This document shows, piece by piece, positions 1 through 8,240 of a stretch of 37,268 bases of DNA; positions within the stretch are counted from its first letter, which is position 1; each line of letters opens with the position of its first letter. The notes under the pieces are model-generated. The model was not told where the DNA came from and did no database searches. It worked only from the letters and a program-made list of their open reading frames with translations. The position numbers were made by a program, and so were the translations under genes. The stretch comes from JAFGVL01 sp964546015 (GTDB taxonomy: Bacteria; Bacteroidota; Bacteroidia; Bacteroidales; Paludibacteraceae): positions 1-37,268 of the forward strand of contig CAZJHO010000012.1 of the NCBI GenBank assembly GCA_964546015.1, given 5' to 3'.

Positions 1-2522
1 TGGCAGATATTCTCGTTGGAACTGATTAAAGTAACCGTAATCGGAGATGGATCGGTGATAATAAATGTGCTTTCAACAGGATTTTTGTTGTTATCCATTA
101 AAATAATCTTATAAGTTCCTGCAGATAAATTGCTTGCGATGAAGTCGTAAGTTGTTGCACTTGCATCTCCACATGATTGATAATAAATAATATTATCATC
201 AGTAGGATCGACTATTTGACAGAAATATACAGGATCTCCTTCTGTTGCCCTAATGGTAACAGTTCCGTCTTTTGCTCCCAAACAACTTGTTTTGCGAGTG
301 TCATCTGTACCAATAATTGTAATTTTGGGAACTTTAGCTACTGCGATGCGGAAAATAAATTCTTCTTCACAATCATCACCTATATTTCTATAAGCAATAT
401 ATGTTTGTATCGGTTCTGCATTTGTCATTTCTTCTGCTACAGGCACAAGAATGCCATCACCGGTAAATATGGTATAAAGATTTGCTTCGTTAATATCTCT
501 ATTCAGTTTGGCTAATTGTACTTTGAGCAATTCTTTTACTTCGGTTACAATTTTAAGCTTCGGATTCGCATTATTTACTTTGTCGCTAAGGGTTGTATCC
601 ATTTCATGTGTTGCTTTGTACAAATCTTCGAGTACTTGATCATCCACTTTCACTTCTGCATGTTGACCTACTCCCCCGCAACCTACACTAGCATTACTTC
701 CAGCAACAAGATCATCGCCATCGGCAGTTTTATAATAAACAGTTGCTTTATTTTTCACAATTCTTCGACAACCCACACTCCAAATATCCATGCGGTCTAA
801 ACCTTTTACTTTCACTTTAAATTCAATAGTAACAGAGTCTTGAGCTATGTCATTTACTCCCGCAGCTATTTCGGGTAAATAAAATTTCAAATATTCATTA
901 ACATCAGCTCCTTGATTTTGAATAACAAAAGGTTGTGGTTGTGCTATAGGTGAATTGTTTTTATCATAGTATTGTACAGAGTTTGATACGAAATCAACCG
1001 GAAGATCCAGTGTGTCAACAACATAAGAACCTGCCTCTGCTTTTAATGGTCCTATGTTTTTTACCACTAATTTATATGTCAGATCATTTCCGGTACTGGT
1101 TGTGGCAGAAACTGCTCTTTTGTACAACTTAAGGTTTGGTTGCAAAGTTTCAATAGCCATGTACGCAAAAATAGGTGTAGTACCTCCTTGTGGTCCTGCA
1201 TAATATGTCATTACTGCGGTTCTGGCACCGGGAACCATTGCTCCTACAGGTAAACGAAGATGATGTGCATCATATCCGATAGTATTCACTATGTTAGGTA
1301 ATCGTACTACTTCATTTCCGTTTGTACCTTTTTCGGGATCCCAAGTAGAAATTCGTGAGGAAGAAAAACCGTCATGACCATTAGTCGAAATTAAAACTCC
1401 TTTGTCATTATAACAAGTATAGCCCGGTTGAGGTTCTCCGGGAAAAGGTGCTGTTTGACCCGGTGCGAACGGATTAATTTTAAATGTACTTCCATTATTA
1501 CCGGGAGCAGAAGATTTAAATTCTAGATAATCATATGGAGGGTTTGTAGGATTCTCATTTACTAAATAGCTGGCAAAATTTTCGCCATCCAATGCTGATA
1601 TTCCTAAATACGAATAACTGTTCCCAGAGGCAGGTACTTCTCCTGTGTTAAAGTTAAAAGTAAAAGCCATATTAGCAGTATCACCATTTATTTCTTGCGT
1701 ATTTCCGTCCCAAAATTTAATTGTACGAGGAGGACAGTTTGGTGGTCGGAAAATTACAATTAGGGACCAAGCACAAGCAGCCTGACTGCGAATGTCACAG
1801 CGTAAATCTGCCACCCAGTATAGTCCACCTCCTTTTCCTTTTACTAAATTAGTTACATCTGCAAAACAAGTAACCCTATTACTCGCACTAAATTCCCGTG
1901 CAGAAGTTACTTCTGTATAGGTTCCATCGTACGGAGCTTTGAATTTTACTTTTCGGTAAGCATTTCCACTAGTGGCGCCTACATTGGTTCCTCCGGGATA
2001 TGAGCGCATAGTGGATATACCGGGATAAGCTGCATAATTAGCGCCTGATCCTCCCGTATAAGTTGTCCAATACAAGTAAGCAGCTTCTACAGTTGTACAT
2101 TCTTCTTCCAACCCAAAATCCAAAAATGCAGCTGATGATTGAAAAGTACTCATATCATCATCGCAGTCGGTAAATACCACATTGTGTCCAATTGCGCCTG
2201 CCGGAACCGGAGTTACTACATTTAAAACAGCATTAGGATTGCCAATAGCGTTATTTTGTTCTATTGCTTTTCCCCTACTACGCATTTCTTCATTGGTCAT
2301 TGCAGAGTGTATAACATAAGGATTAGCTTGGCTTAGCCATGCTGATTGCATACCAACCGAACTAACCATTTTTATATCGTATTGGCCACGGAAAGCCATT
2401 GTCGTCTGTTCGGTAAAAGCTCCGAACAGAGAATGCATAGTTAACAATCCGAATGACATTATTGTCATTTTCAAGAAATTTTTCTTGATAGACTGTATAT
2501 TATTTATAACTATCGTTTTCAT
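1..2522 (-). CDS. Large secreted surface protein with DUF11-like domain and SprB-type repeat (3' end outside window)
   Basis: Open frame from an ATG at 2522 to the window edge, at least 840 residues, with no stop seen; the C-terminus lies outside. The N-terminus is a basic stretch then a hydrophobic segment, fitting a signal peptide. About residues 55-420 form an extracellular module with the phrases AYLYWTTYTGG and ADVTNLVKGKGGG, of a kind seen in Bacteroidota surface proteins. About residues 460-575 (starting LQPNLKLYKRAVS) look like a DUF11 repeat. The last hundred residues look like an SprB repeat: SCLGAKDGTVTIRA, then LSAGTYKI, then ITDPSPITVT. It starts 40 bp after the stop of the upstream secreted protein and is probably cotranscribed with it. 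Such proteins are usually exported by the type IX system, but the sorting domain that would prove this is not in the window. Role unknown; adhesion or gliding-type surface function is inference. Confidence 0.85.
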   Translation of the reverse strand, partial: MKTIVINNIQSIKKNFLKMTIMSFGLLTMHSLFGAFTEQTTMAFRGQYDIKMVSSVGMQSAWLSQANPYVIHSAMTNEEMRSRGKAIEQNNAIGNPNAVLNVVTPVPAGAIGHNVVFTDCDDDMSTFQSSAAFLDFGLEEECTTVEAAYLYWTTYTGGSGANYAAYPGISTMRSYPGGTNVGATSGNAYRKVKFKAPYDGTYTEVTSAREFSASNRVTCFADVTNLVKGKGGGLYWVADLRCDIRSQAACAWSLIVIFRPPNCPPRTIKFWDGNTQEINGDTANMAFTFNFNTGEVPASGNSYSYLGISALDGENFASYLVNENPTNPPYDYLEFKSSAPGNNGSTFKINPFAPGQTAPFPGEPQPGYTCYNDKGVLISTNGHDGFSSSRISTWDPEKGTNGNEVVRLPNIVNTIGYDAHHLRLPVGAMVPGARTAVMTYYAGPQGGTTPIFAYMAIETLQPNLKLYKRAVSATTSTGNDLTYKLVVKNIGPLKAEAGSYVVDTLDLPVDFVSNSVQYYDKNNSPIAQPQPFVIQNQGADVNEYLKFYLPEIAAGVNDIAQDSVTIEFKVKVKGLDRMDIWSVGCRRIVKNKATVYYKTADGDDLVAGSNASVGCGGVGQHAEVKVDDQVLEDLYKATHEMDTTLSDKVNNANPKLKIVTEVKELLKVQLAKLNRDINEANLYTIFTGDGILVPVAEEMTNAEPIQTYIAYRNIGDDCEEEFIFRIAVAKVPKITIIGTDDTRKTSCLGAKDGTVTIRATEGDPVYFCQIVDPTDDNIIYYQSCGDASATTYDFIASNLSAGTYKIILMDNNKNPVESTFIITDPSPITVTLISSNENIC

Positions 2523-2562
2523 AGTATCTATTTTATTTCTTTTGTTTTTGAATAAAAGGTTA

Positions 2563-5500
2563 TTATTGACCGCAATTATAAGTTGGATTTGCTACTTGTA
2601 ATGTCCGGAACGGACCGATAATAAGTGTCGTTTTATTATCAATAGGATTAGGCATCACAGCTGTTACTCCATATTTATATAAAGTATTAGGCGTTAATCC
2701 TGACAAAATTGTGTTAGTAATAGTGAATCCTGCTAATGGACTACCAACTACATTTCCATCTTCATCATATACAGTTACGATGTAACTGTTAGCTCCGGTA
2801 ACGGCATCCCAACTAATATTCATAGAAGTTTGTGCAATGTTGGTTGGAGGATACACATTAAAGTCGCCGTTAGTCGGAGGAGGTGGCGAAGTTGTTCCTT
2901 TCTCAAAATAAACGATGATAGTTCCTTTATCGGAATTCATAGTAAAATTACGCACAAGTGAAGTTCCACCCAAACCATCGTTCCATCGAACTAATTTATA
3001 CCCAGGCTCAGGGGTCGCTGTTACAGTGAGAACTGTTCCTTTTTTAAAGGAAGTTCCGGCTAAACTTTGTTTAATAATACCCGATCCCGAAGGGCTTACC
3101 ATAAAACGAATGCTATACATTTCTGGACGAAACTCGGTTGTTTCTCCGAATAAATTGATACGAACATCCTGTGCTCCTGGACTGGATAAGGTCAATAATG
3201 CTTCATGTATATTGACATAAATGTCGCCAGTATAAGTAATTGAGATGGTTGTACCACCGGTTGCATTTAATTTAGTAATGGTTTGTATCTGTGGCGAGAA
3301 GAAATTTTTATCTATTCCGCTAATAGTTGCTGTAATATCACCCGTTAAGTTTACTCCGGCTACATTGAGTTTTAAAGTTTGCGTATTGATGCGCGAAGCA
3401 ACAAAAGAAATCGGTTCGTCCGATGCCAAAATTACCGGCGTAGTACCGGTTATCGGCAAAGAAACCCCCATTAATGGGACATAAACATCAGCAGCTCCGG
3501 GGCTGGATATTTTCAATTTGGCATCGTGAATGGAAGACAAAGAAGAAGAGGTATAAGTTATACCGAGATTAGTTCCTGCCATTGCCGAAGTCATATCCAT
3601 TGTTTCGGTAGATAATGAGAAGTATCCGGCATAATCGCCTTCTACGGATAGTGTCACATCACCGGTAAGATTAAATCCTTTTATCTGAATTACTTTCATG
3701 TCTGTATTCCCACCAATAGGTGCAGACATGGATTGTTGCACATTAGGCATTGGAGTTGTAGTAATAATAGGTGTCGTACCCGGATTTGAACAAACGGTAA
3801 TTCCTTTTACGGTTGATGTTTGAGGCACTTCTAGGATTAAAGTTTTATTTCCATTGAAAGAGGCCGGATAAGTATATGTAACAGTATATGTGGCATTTTT
3901 AGCTAAAGCAACACTATTTCCGCTTCCTGTAGTAGTTGTTCCGCCATTTGGAGTTAAGCTCCATGTCATACCGGACTCAATAGGCCTTAGTATCAGATTT
4001 CTATTACTACTACCTACTTCAACAACAAATGTTACATTACCACCGTTGATAAAATTAAATGAAGGAAATTCGGCTGTTCTTCCACTGTTAGCCGAAATCA
4101 TACCACTTGAACTTACCGAAACACCTCCTTGTATTATAAATCCGGCTCCACCACCGGAAGGTATAGTTGCATAATCACCGCTACTGCTTCCTCCACTAAC
4201 TGTTCCCCAGTCCGAAAAATCGGTATGATAACGCGAAATCATGTTATTGCCGCAGGGTGAAGTAATCACCACTGAAGGCATCAGAGTTGTAATGGGAGAA
4301 GATAATAATGATTCTGCCGAATTTACATAATTTACACCATTACCTACCGCGATTACTTTGTAAGTATATGTTGTTGATGATTGTAATCCGGCAATAGCTT
4401 TAAAAGTTTCGCTTTGTAGAGCATTAACTGCTTTTACAAAAGTTCCATTTTGATATACATTAATGATATATCCTACAGCATTGGCAACTGAATTCCAGGC
4501 TGCAGTAAAGCCTGTCTCAGTAGCAGCAGAAGGAGATCCTAATGTCGGAATAGAAAGTGGAGCAGGAGTTACGGCGCCGGTTAATCCAACTGTATGTGTA
4601 GCAGCAGCACCACCCCCTGTAACAGTTATATTTCCGGTATAAGGATTAATAGCTTTACCTGCCGCTAAACGCACATAAACCGATGTAGCTGGCAGTGTGC
4701 CTCCTGCAGTGTTCGGAATACTTGCTGTAGGAGCATAAGTGCCTAATTGTGAAGTCGAAACTTCAAAATTTGTTAGAGCAGTAATAGTTATAGCAGCTCC
4801 TGCTGTAAGTAAAGCACCGCTTATGCTAAAAGATTGCGGAACACTCGGACCATTACCAAATACATAATCTAATCCTGTCAAAGAGGTTGGATTAACTAAA
4901 AGAGTTGGGGTGGTTGGTGCGGGTAAAACATCAGCAGTAAAAAAAACATTTCCTGTTTGATAAACTATAGAAGAAGTGCCGGTTATACTTGCACTTATAT
5001 AGCTAGAAGCGCTATATGATCCTGCCGGTTTTCCGGCAGGTAATTGAACATAAATAGGTGTTGGCGCAAGGGTTCCTCCCGAAAAACCAGGAATGGTTAA
5101 TCCTACAAAAGCAAAAGGTCCGCTTGCAGATAAAGAAGCGTGAATATTTCCCGGACTGATATTAATATCTCCGGCAGGTAAATTTGTGCCGGAAATATAA
5201 ATTGTTTGTGTAGCGCTTGGTCCTTGTCCTTCTATATAAGAAAGAGTTGGAAGTGGGTTTGGTGTAAATACTAATGTAGGAGCACCCGTAACACTACCCG
5301 TCAAAGCGACTTTTTGAGCCGTTGTAACACCAGCACCCGATACAGAGATATCTCCGGTAATAGATGTATTTTCTGTTTGTCCTGCTGCCAAACGAACATA
5401 AACAGTTGTTGCGGCTAATGTTCCTGCTGAGGCTGCAATTGTAGCACTTGAACCAAAAGTACCTGTGGTCTTTACTTCATATCCTGTCGGTGCTGTTATT

Positions 5501-6159
5501 GTAATATTTCCAGCTGTGAGATTAGTTCCCGATATGCTAAATGACTGTTCTGCACTTGGTCCATAATTTTCTGCATAAGTAAAACCTGAGAGAGAGGTTG
5601 GGTTTAGGATTAATGAAGGAATGTTAAGACAGCTATTTACTTGTACCGAAAAAACAAAAACTTGCCCTCCACCAGAAGAGGAAAATTTAATTGAAGGAAT
5701 AGATGTTGTTCCTGCCGGAATAGTATAAGTTGCTGTACGCACAATATTCCTTTCGGCACTGGATGCAACTTCATCAATTTTTATTGCAGAGCCCGATCCA
5801 ATCGTCAGATTTAATGGTCGATTACTCCCAGCTCCCCATTTTACCACAATAGTTCCTGCATTTGCTCCACAAGAAGCGACTGTTAAAGCTGGAGTAAATG
5901 TAACTGTTGTATTCCCCGCTGATCCTGTTGATTCAAAATAGCCCGATTGTCCTGTAGCCCATGTTGGAGCTCCCGTTTTAAATGAACCAGTTGCGCAAGT
6001 ACCGGCAGCTGTAACACTATGAGTAGCATCATTCATAGCTGCGGCAAAGTTTGAGAAATAGATTTCTGTTGGTGTTTGTGCTACTCCAAGTATCGAAAAG
6101 CACAACATACCAATAAACAATCCTTTCTTAAAGATCTTTAAGAAGTGAAAATTTTTCAT
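2563..6159 (-). CDS. Large secreted multidomain repeat protein (Ig-like repeats, two FN3 domains, InlB-like repeat)
   Basis: 1198 residues from ATG 6159. Residues 1-28 form a signal peptide ending near GVAQ. After an N-terminal beta-rich domain (about 30-175) come three related repeats (about 178-292, 293-417, 418-535) sharing a GPS..Q.(F/I)xISG core followed by an LPAG or LAAG strand. Then a fibronectin type III domain (about 536-630, ending TYKVIAVGNG), a domain resembling the N-terminal one (633-800), and two further repeats sharing NLTGD and LxxSSPGAxDV (800-905, 906-1012). An InlB B-repeat-like unit follows (about 1013-1092, GYKLVRWNDG), then a second FN3 domain. The protein stops at NPTYNCGQ without a recognisable type IX C-terminal sorting domain. 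A -7 promoter element lies at 6222-6229. Binding or adhesion is the likely theme, but no substrate can be named. Confidence 0.88.
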   Translation of the reverse strand: MKNFHFLKIFKKGLFIGMLCFSILGVAQTPTEIYFSNFAAAMNDATHSVTAAGTCATGSFKTGAPTWATGQSGYFESTGSAGNTTVTFTPALTVASCGANAGTIVVKWGAGSNRPLNLTIGSGSAIKIDEVASSAERNIVRTATYTIPAGTTSIPSIKFSSSGGGQVFVFSVQVNSCLNIPSLILNPTSLSGFTYAENYGPSAEQSFSISGTNLTAGNITITAPTGYEVKTTGTFGSSATIAASAGTLAATTVYVRLAAGQTENTSITGDISVSGAGVTTAQKVALTGSVTGAPTLVFTPNPLPTLSYIEGQGPSATQTIYISGTNLPAGDINISPGNIHASLSASGPFAFVGLTIPGFSGGTLAPTPIYVQLPAGKPAGSYSASSYISASITGTSSIVYQTGNVFFTADVLPAPTTPTLLVNPTSLTGLDYVFGNGPSVPQSFSISGALLTAGAAITITALTNFEVSTSQLGTYAPTASIPNTAGGTLPATSVYVRLAAGKAINPYTGNITVTGGGAAATHTVGLTGAVTPAPLSIPTLGSPSAATETGFTAAWNSVANAVGYIINVYQNGTFVKAVNALQSETFKAIAGLQSSTTYTYKVIAVGNGVNYVNSAESLLSSPITTLMPSVVITSPCGNNMISRYHTDFSDWGTVSGGSSSGDYATIPSGGGAGFIIQGGVSVSSSGMISANSGRTAEFPSFNFINGGNVTFVVEVGSSNRNLILRPIESGMTWSLTPNGGTTTTGSGNSVALAKNATYTVTYTYPASFNGNKTLILEVPQTSTVKGITVCSNPGTTPIITTTPMPNVQQSMSAPIGGNTDMKVIQIKGFNLTGDVTLSVEGDYAGYFSLSTETMDMTSAMAGTNLGITYTSSSLSSIHDAKLKISSPGAADVYVPLMGVSLPITGTTPVILASDEPISFVASRINTQTLKLNVAGVNLTGDITATISGIDKNFFSPQIQTITKLNATGGTTISITYTGDIYVNIHEALLTLSSPGAQDVRINLFGETTEFRPEMYSIRFMVSPSGSGIIKQSLAGTSFKKGTVLTVTATPEPGYKLVRWNDGLGGTSLVRNFTMNSDKGTIIVYFEKGTTSPPPPTNGDFNVYPPTNIAQTSMNISWDAVTGANSYIVTVYDEDGNVVGSPLAGFTITNTILSGLTPNTLYKYGVTAVMPNPIDNKTTLIIGPFRTLQVANPTYNCGQ

Positions 6160-6221
6160 AAGTATGTAAATTTAAGGTTTTTTGTGATTTTTTATGTGTT
6201 TTCGCACAATAAATCAGGAAA

Positions 6222-6229
6222 CAAAGATA
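6222..6229 (-). promoter_or_regulatory. -7 promoter element for the 6159 gene
   Basis: On the minus strand this reads TATCTTTG, a match to the Bacteroidota TAnnTTTG -7 element. It predicts a transcript start near 6218 and a leader of about 59 nt. No clear -33 TTTG is seen at the right distance. Confidence 0.5.
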
Positions 6230-6313
6230 ATTTATTTTCTTTTAAGAAAACTATTTTTTTTGCATAAAATACTCAAATAAAATTATTTAGTCATATTCTT
6301 CCTGTAAAAAGAC

Positions 6314-6348
6314 AATAAAAAAAGGCAATTCTTTTTAAGAATTGCCTT
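6314..6348 (-). terminator. Rho-independent terminator of rpsO
   Basis: A perfect 12-bp stem (arms 6322-6333 and 6337-6348, AAGGCAATTCTT against its complement) with a 3-nt loop. On the minus strand it is followed by a run of seven T, and it lies 20 bp after the rpsO stop codon. Confidence 0.9.
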
Positions 6349-6367
6349 AGAAAAATCATTGGATTTT

Positions 6368-6637
6368 TTACTTTCTAAGCCCAAGCTCTTTAATGATAGC
6401 GCGATAACGCATAATATCAACTTGTTTTAAGTAGTCAAGCATGCGACGGCGTTTACCTACCAACATTCTAAGAGAACGGGCTGTACTATAATCTTTTTTA
6501 TTTGACTTTAAGTGTTCAGTCAAATGGTTGATACGGTATGAAAACAATGCTACCTGCGCTTCTGGTGAGCCGGTATCAGTGTTAGACTTTCCGTATTTAC
6601 CAAAGATTTCTTGCTTTTTTTCAGCAGTTAAATACAT
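6368..6637 (-). CDS. rpsO: 30S ribosomal protein S15
   Basis: 89-residue S15, the normal length, beginning MYLTAEKKQEIF. Family-typical blocks are visible: GKSNTDTGSPEAQVALFSYRI, LTEHLKSNKKDYS and LVGKRRRMLDYL. S15 binds 16S rRNA early in assembly of the small-subunit platform. The open frame extends about 20 codons upstream of this ATG, but that extension is hydrophobic and unlike S15, so ATG 6637 is chosen. It has its own promoter (6684-6715) and a strong terminator (6314-6348), so it is probably a single-gene transcript. The 43-nt leader could carry S15 autoregulation, as known in other bacteria, but no specific structure was recognised. Confidence 0.97.
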   Translation of the reverse strand: MYLTAEKKQEIFGKYGKSNTDTGSPEAQVALFSYRINHLTEHLKSNKKDYSTARSLRMLVGKRRRMLDYLKQVDIMRYRAIIKELGLRK

Positions 6638-6683
6638 AATGATAAAATAATTATTAAATATGAAAAAATATATTTTGAGCCTG

Positions 6684-6715
6684 CAAAGATAATGCAATAA
6701 TTGACAATTGACAAT
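6684..6715 (-). promoter_or_regulatory. rpsO promoter
   Basis: On the minus strand the -7 element TATCTTTG (6691-6684) is preceded by TTG (6714-6712) with a 20-bp spacer, matching the Bacteroidota consensus. Predicted start near 6680. Confidence 0.6.
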
Positions 6716-6730
6716 TGATAATTGATAATT
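6699..6730. repeat. Short tandem AATTGACAATTG-type repeat
   Basis: Two copies of AATTGAC followed by two of AATTGAT in overlapping AATTG steps, between rsmA and rpsO. The repeat supplies the -33 region of the rpsO promoter. A related AT-rich stretch with AAATTGTCAATT lies at 32453-32464. Confidence 0.6.
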
Positions 6731-6731
6731 T

Positions 6732-7499
6732 TTATAAATTTTCTATTTGTCGGGTGATATTTATAAAGTCGTCAACGCTCAATTGTTCGGGGCGACGGAT
6801 GAAAAACTCTCCATTTAAAAGTTCGTTATCTTTTCCTACAAATAATTTTAATGTGTTTCGCAATTGTTTTCGCCGTTTGCCGAAGGTGGCTTTCACTATT
6901 TGTGTAAATAATTTTTCATCACAACCCAGTTCCTGCCGTTGATTTCGAGTAAGTCGTATGACAGCCGATTTTACTTTGGGGGGCGGATTAAATACATTTT
7001 CATGTACGGTAAATAAATACTCGATATTGTAATAAGCTTGGAGAAGTACGCTTAAAATGCCGTAAGTTTTACTCCCCGGAGGTTCGGCTAAACGCTCAGC
7101 TACTTCTTTTTGTATCATTCCTACGCAGCAAGGTATTTGGTTGCGGTATTCCAACAATTTGAAAAAAATCTGGCTGGAAATATTATAGGGAAAATTTCCG
7201 ATGAGAGCAAATGATTTAGGAAGAATAGAAGTTAAGTTAAGTTGTAAAAAATTACCTTCGATGATTTTTAGCTCAGGGTAATGTTTTCGTAAATAAATAA
7301 CCGACTCCGTGTCGATCTCCACTACCGAAAGATCGGTTTTTTCTTGTTGTAGTAAAAATTGACTAAGCACACCCATCCCCGGACCGACCTCCAATACTGC
7401 CTTCGGGTGATCTTCTGGAAGGCTTTCGGCAATGCGTTTGGCGATATGCAAATCCGTAAGGAAATGTTGACCTAAATGTTTTTTTGCGCGTACTGTCAT
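6732..7499 (-). CDS. rsmA: 16S rRNA adenine(1518/1519)-N6 dimethyltransferase
   Basis: 255 residues, normal for RsmA/KsgA, which dimethylates two adjacent adenines near the 3' end of 16S rRNA late in 30S assembly. The N-terminus KKHLGQHFL is the family hallmark. The SAM-binding motif is EVGPGMG (about residues 37-43). GNFPYNISSQ is the catalytic NLPY-type motif, with F where many members have L. FNPPPKVKSAVIRL is the conserved post-catalytic block. The start is the ATG at 7499. It ends just before the short repeat and rpsO promoter at 6684-6730, so rpsO is unlikely to depend on readthrough from it. A -7 element on the minus strand at 7648-7655 would give a leader of about 145 nt. Confidence 0.96.
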   Translation of the reverse strand: MTVRAKKHLGQHFLTDLHIAKRIAESLPEDHPKAVLEVGPGMGVLSQFLLQQEKTDLSVVEIDTESVIYLRKHYPELKIIEGNFLQLNLTSILPKSFALIGNFPYNISSQIFFKLLEYRNQIPCCVGMIQKEVAERLAEPPGSKTYGILSVLLQAYYNIEYLFTVHENVFNPPPKVKSAVIRLTRNQRQELGCDEKLFTQIVKATFGKRRKQLRNTLKLFVGKDNELLNGEFFIRRPEQLSVDDFINITRQIENL

Positions 7500-7634
7500 T
7501 TTATCCTATTTATTTATTTCCTTCAGTCATGACCGTTGGTTGGTGATTGGTTTATTAGGTTGAATAGTTGATGGGTTGATGAATTCATTCGGTGGTTTGT
7601 TGTATTCTCAAATAAACATATCAACAAAAAGTAG

Positions 7635-7655
7635 TACTTTTGCCCGACAAAGGTA
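7635..7655. promoter_or_regulatory. Palindromic bidirectional promoter core (rsmA / GtrA gene)
   Basis: TACTTTTG (7635-7642, plus) and CAAAGGTA (7648-7655, which is TACCTTTG on minus) are two TAnnTTTG -7 elements facing each other across 5 nt, forming an imperfect palindrome. They would drive the GtrA gene (plus) and rsmA (minus). No clear -33 elements are seen on either side. Confidence 0.5.
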
Positions 7656-7674
7656 ATACAATTGCTAAGTTTTT

Positions 7675-8187
7675 GTGCGAAAACAATTAACCCATATCGT
7701 CGATTTTTTTTATCCTCCTTTTCGTAAATTAATGCCGGTTCAGGTTTTCAGGTATTTGGCATGCGGAGGATCCAATGTTGTTTTTGATTGGTTATTGTAC
7801 TTTGTTTTTTACAACTTTGTTTTTGAAAAACAAGTTGTTCATATTACCGATTGTTTAGCATTTAAACCACATATTGCGGCTTTTGTATTTACATTTCCTA
7901 TAGTATTGTTGTCTGGATTTTATTTGTCGCACAGTATCTCTTTTCATGGATCTATTTTGAGGCGGCGAGTGCAATTGATGCGTTATATGATGGTGGTTGG
8001 AGTTAATTTATTAATTAACTATATTTGCCTGATGTTATTTGTTTGTGTTTTTCATATTTATCCTACTCCGGCAAAAATGATAACAACGGTATTTACAACC
8101 ACATTCAGTTATTTTGCTCAAAAACATTTTTCGTTTAAAACAGAAAGGAGAAGCGAGAACCAAAGGTCAGTGACCAACGGGAACTAA
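7675..8187 (+). CDS. GtrA-family membrane protein
   Basis: 170 residues with four predicted membrane segments (about 37-58, 67-90, 105-127, 130-150), the layout of GtrA proteins, which are thought to help move lipid-linked sugars across the inner membrane. Family-like features are FRYLACGGSNVVFDWLLY near the N-terminus and TFSYFAQKHFSFK near the end. The start chosen is GTG 7675, because HIVDFFYPPFRKLMPVQ before the first ATG looks like conserved family sequence; ATG 7732 is the alternative. A -7 element lies 33 bp upstream of the GTG. The acyltransferase gene follows 53 bp downstream. The substrate cannot be told from sequence. Confidence 0.85.
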   Translation: MRKQLTHIVDFFYPPFRKLMPVQVFRYLACGGSNVVFDWLLYFVFYNFVFEKQVVHITDCLAFKPHIAAFVFTFPIVLLSGFYLSHSISFHGSILRRRVQLMRYMMVVGVNLLINYICLMLFVCVFHIYPTPAKMITTVFTTTFSYFAQKHFSFKTERRSENQRSVTNGN

Positions 8188-8240
8188 ATGAGGATTGAGT
8201 ATAGACTCTCCTCTCGCTCCTTATCTCTCATTCTTGAATT

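Noticed and set aside
177..1132. Three plus-strand open frames (177-515, 516-800, 950-1132)
   Set aside because: They are antisense shadows of the minus-strand surface protein, which has a signal peptide and recognisable SprB and DUF11 patterns; the plus-strand products have no coherent domain.
2523..2562. Frameshift joining the two large surface proteins into one gene
   Set aside because: The downstream frame begins with its own ATG and signal peptide and the upstream protein ends after a complete FN3 domain, so two separate genes are more likely.
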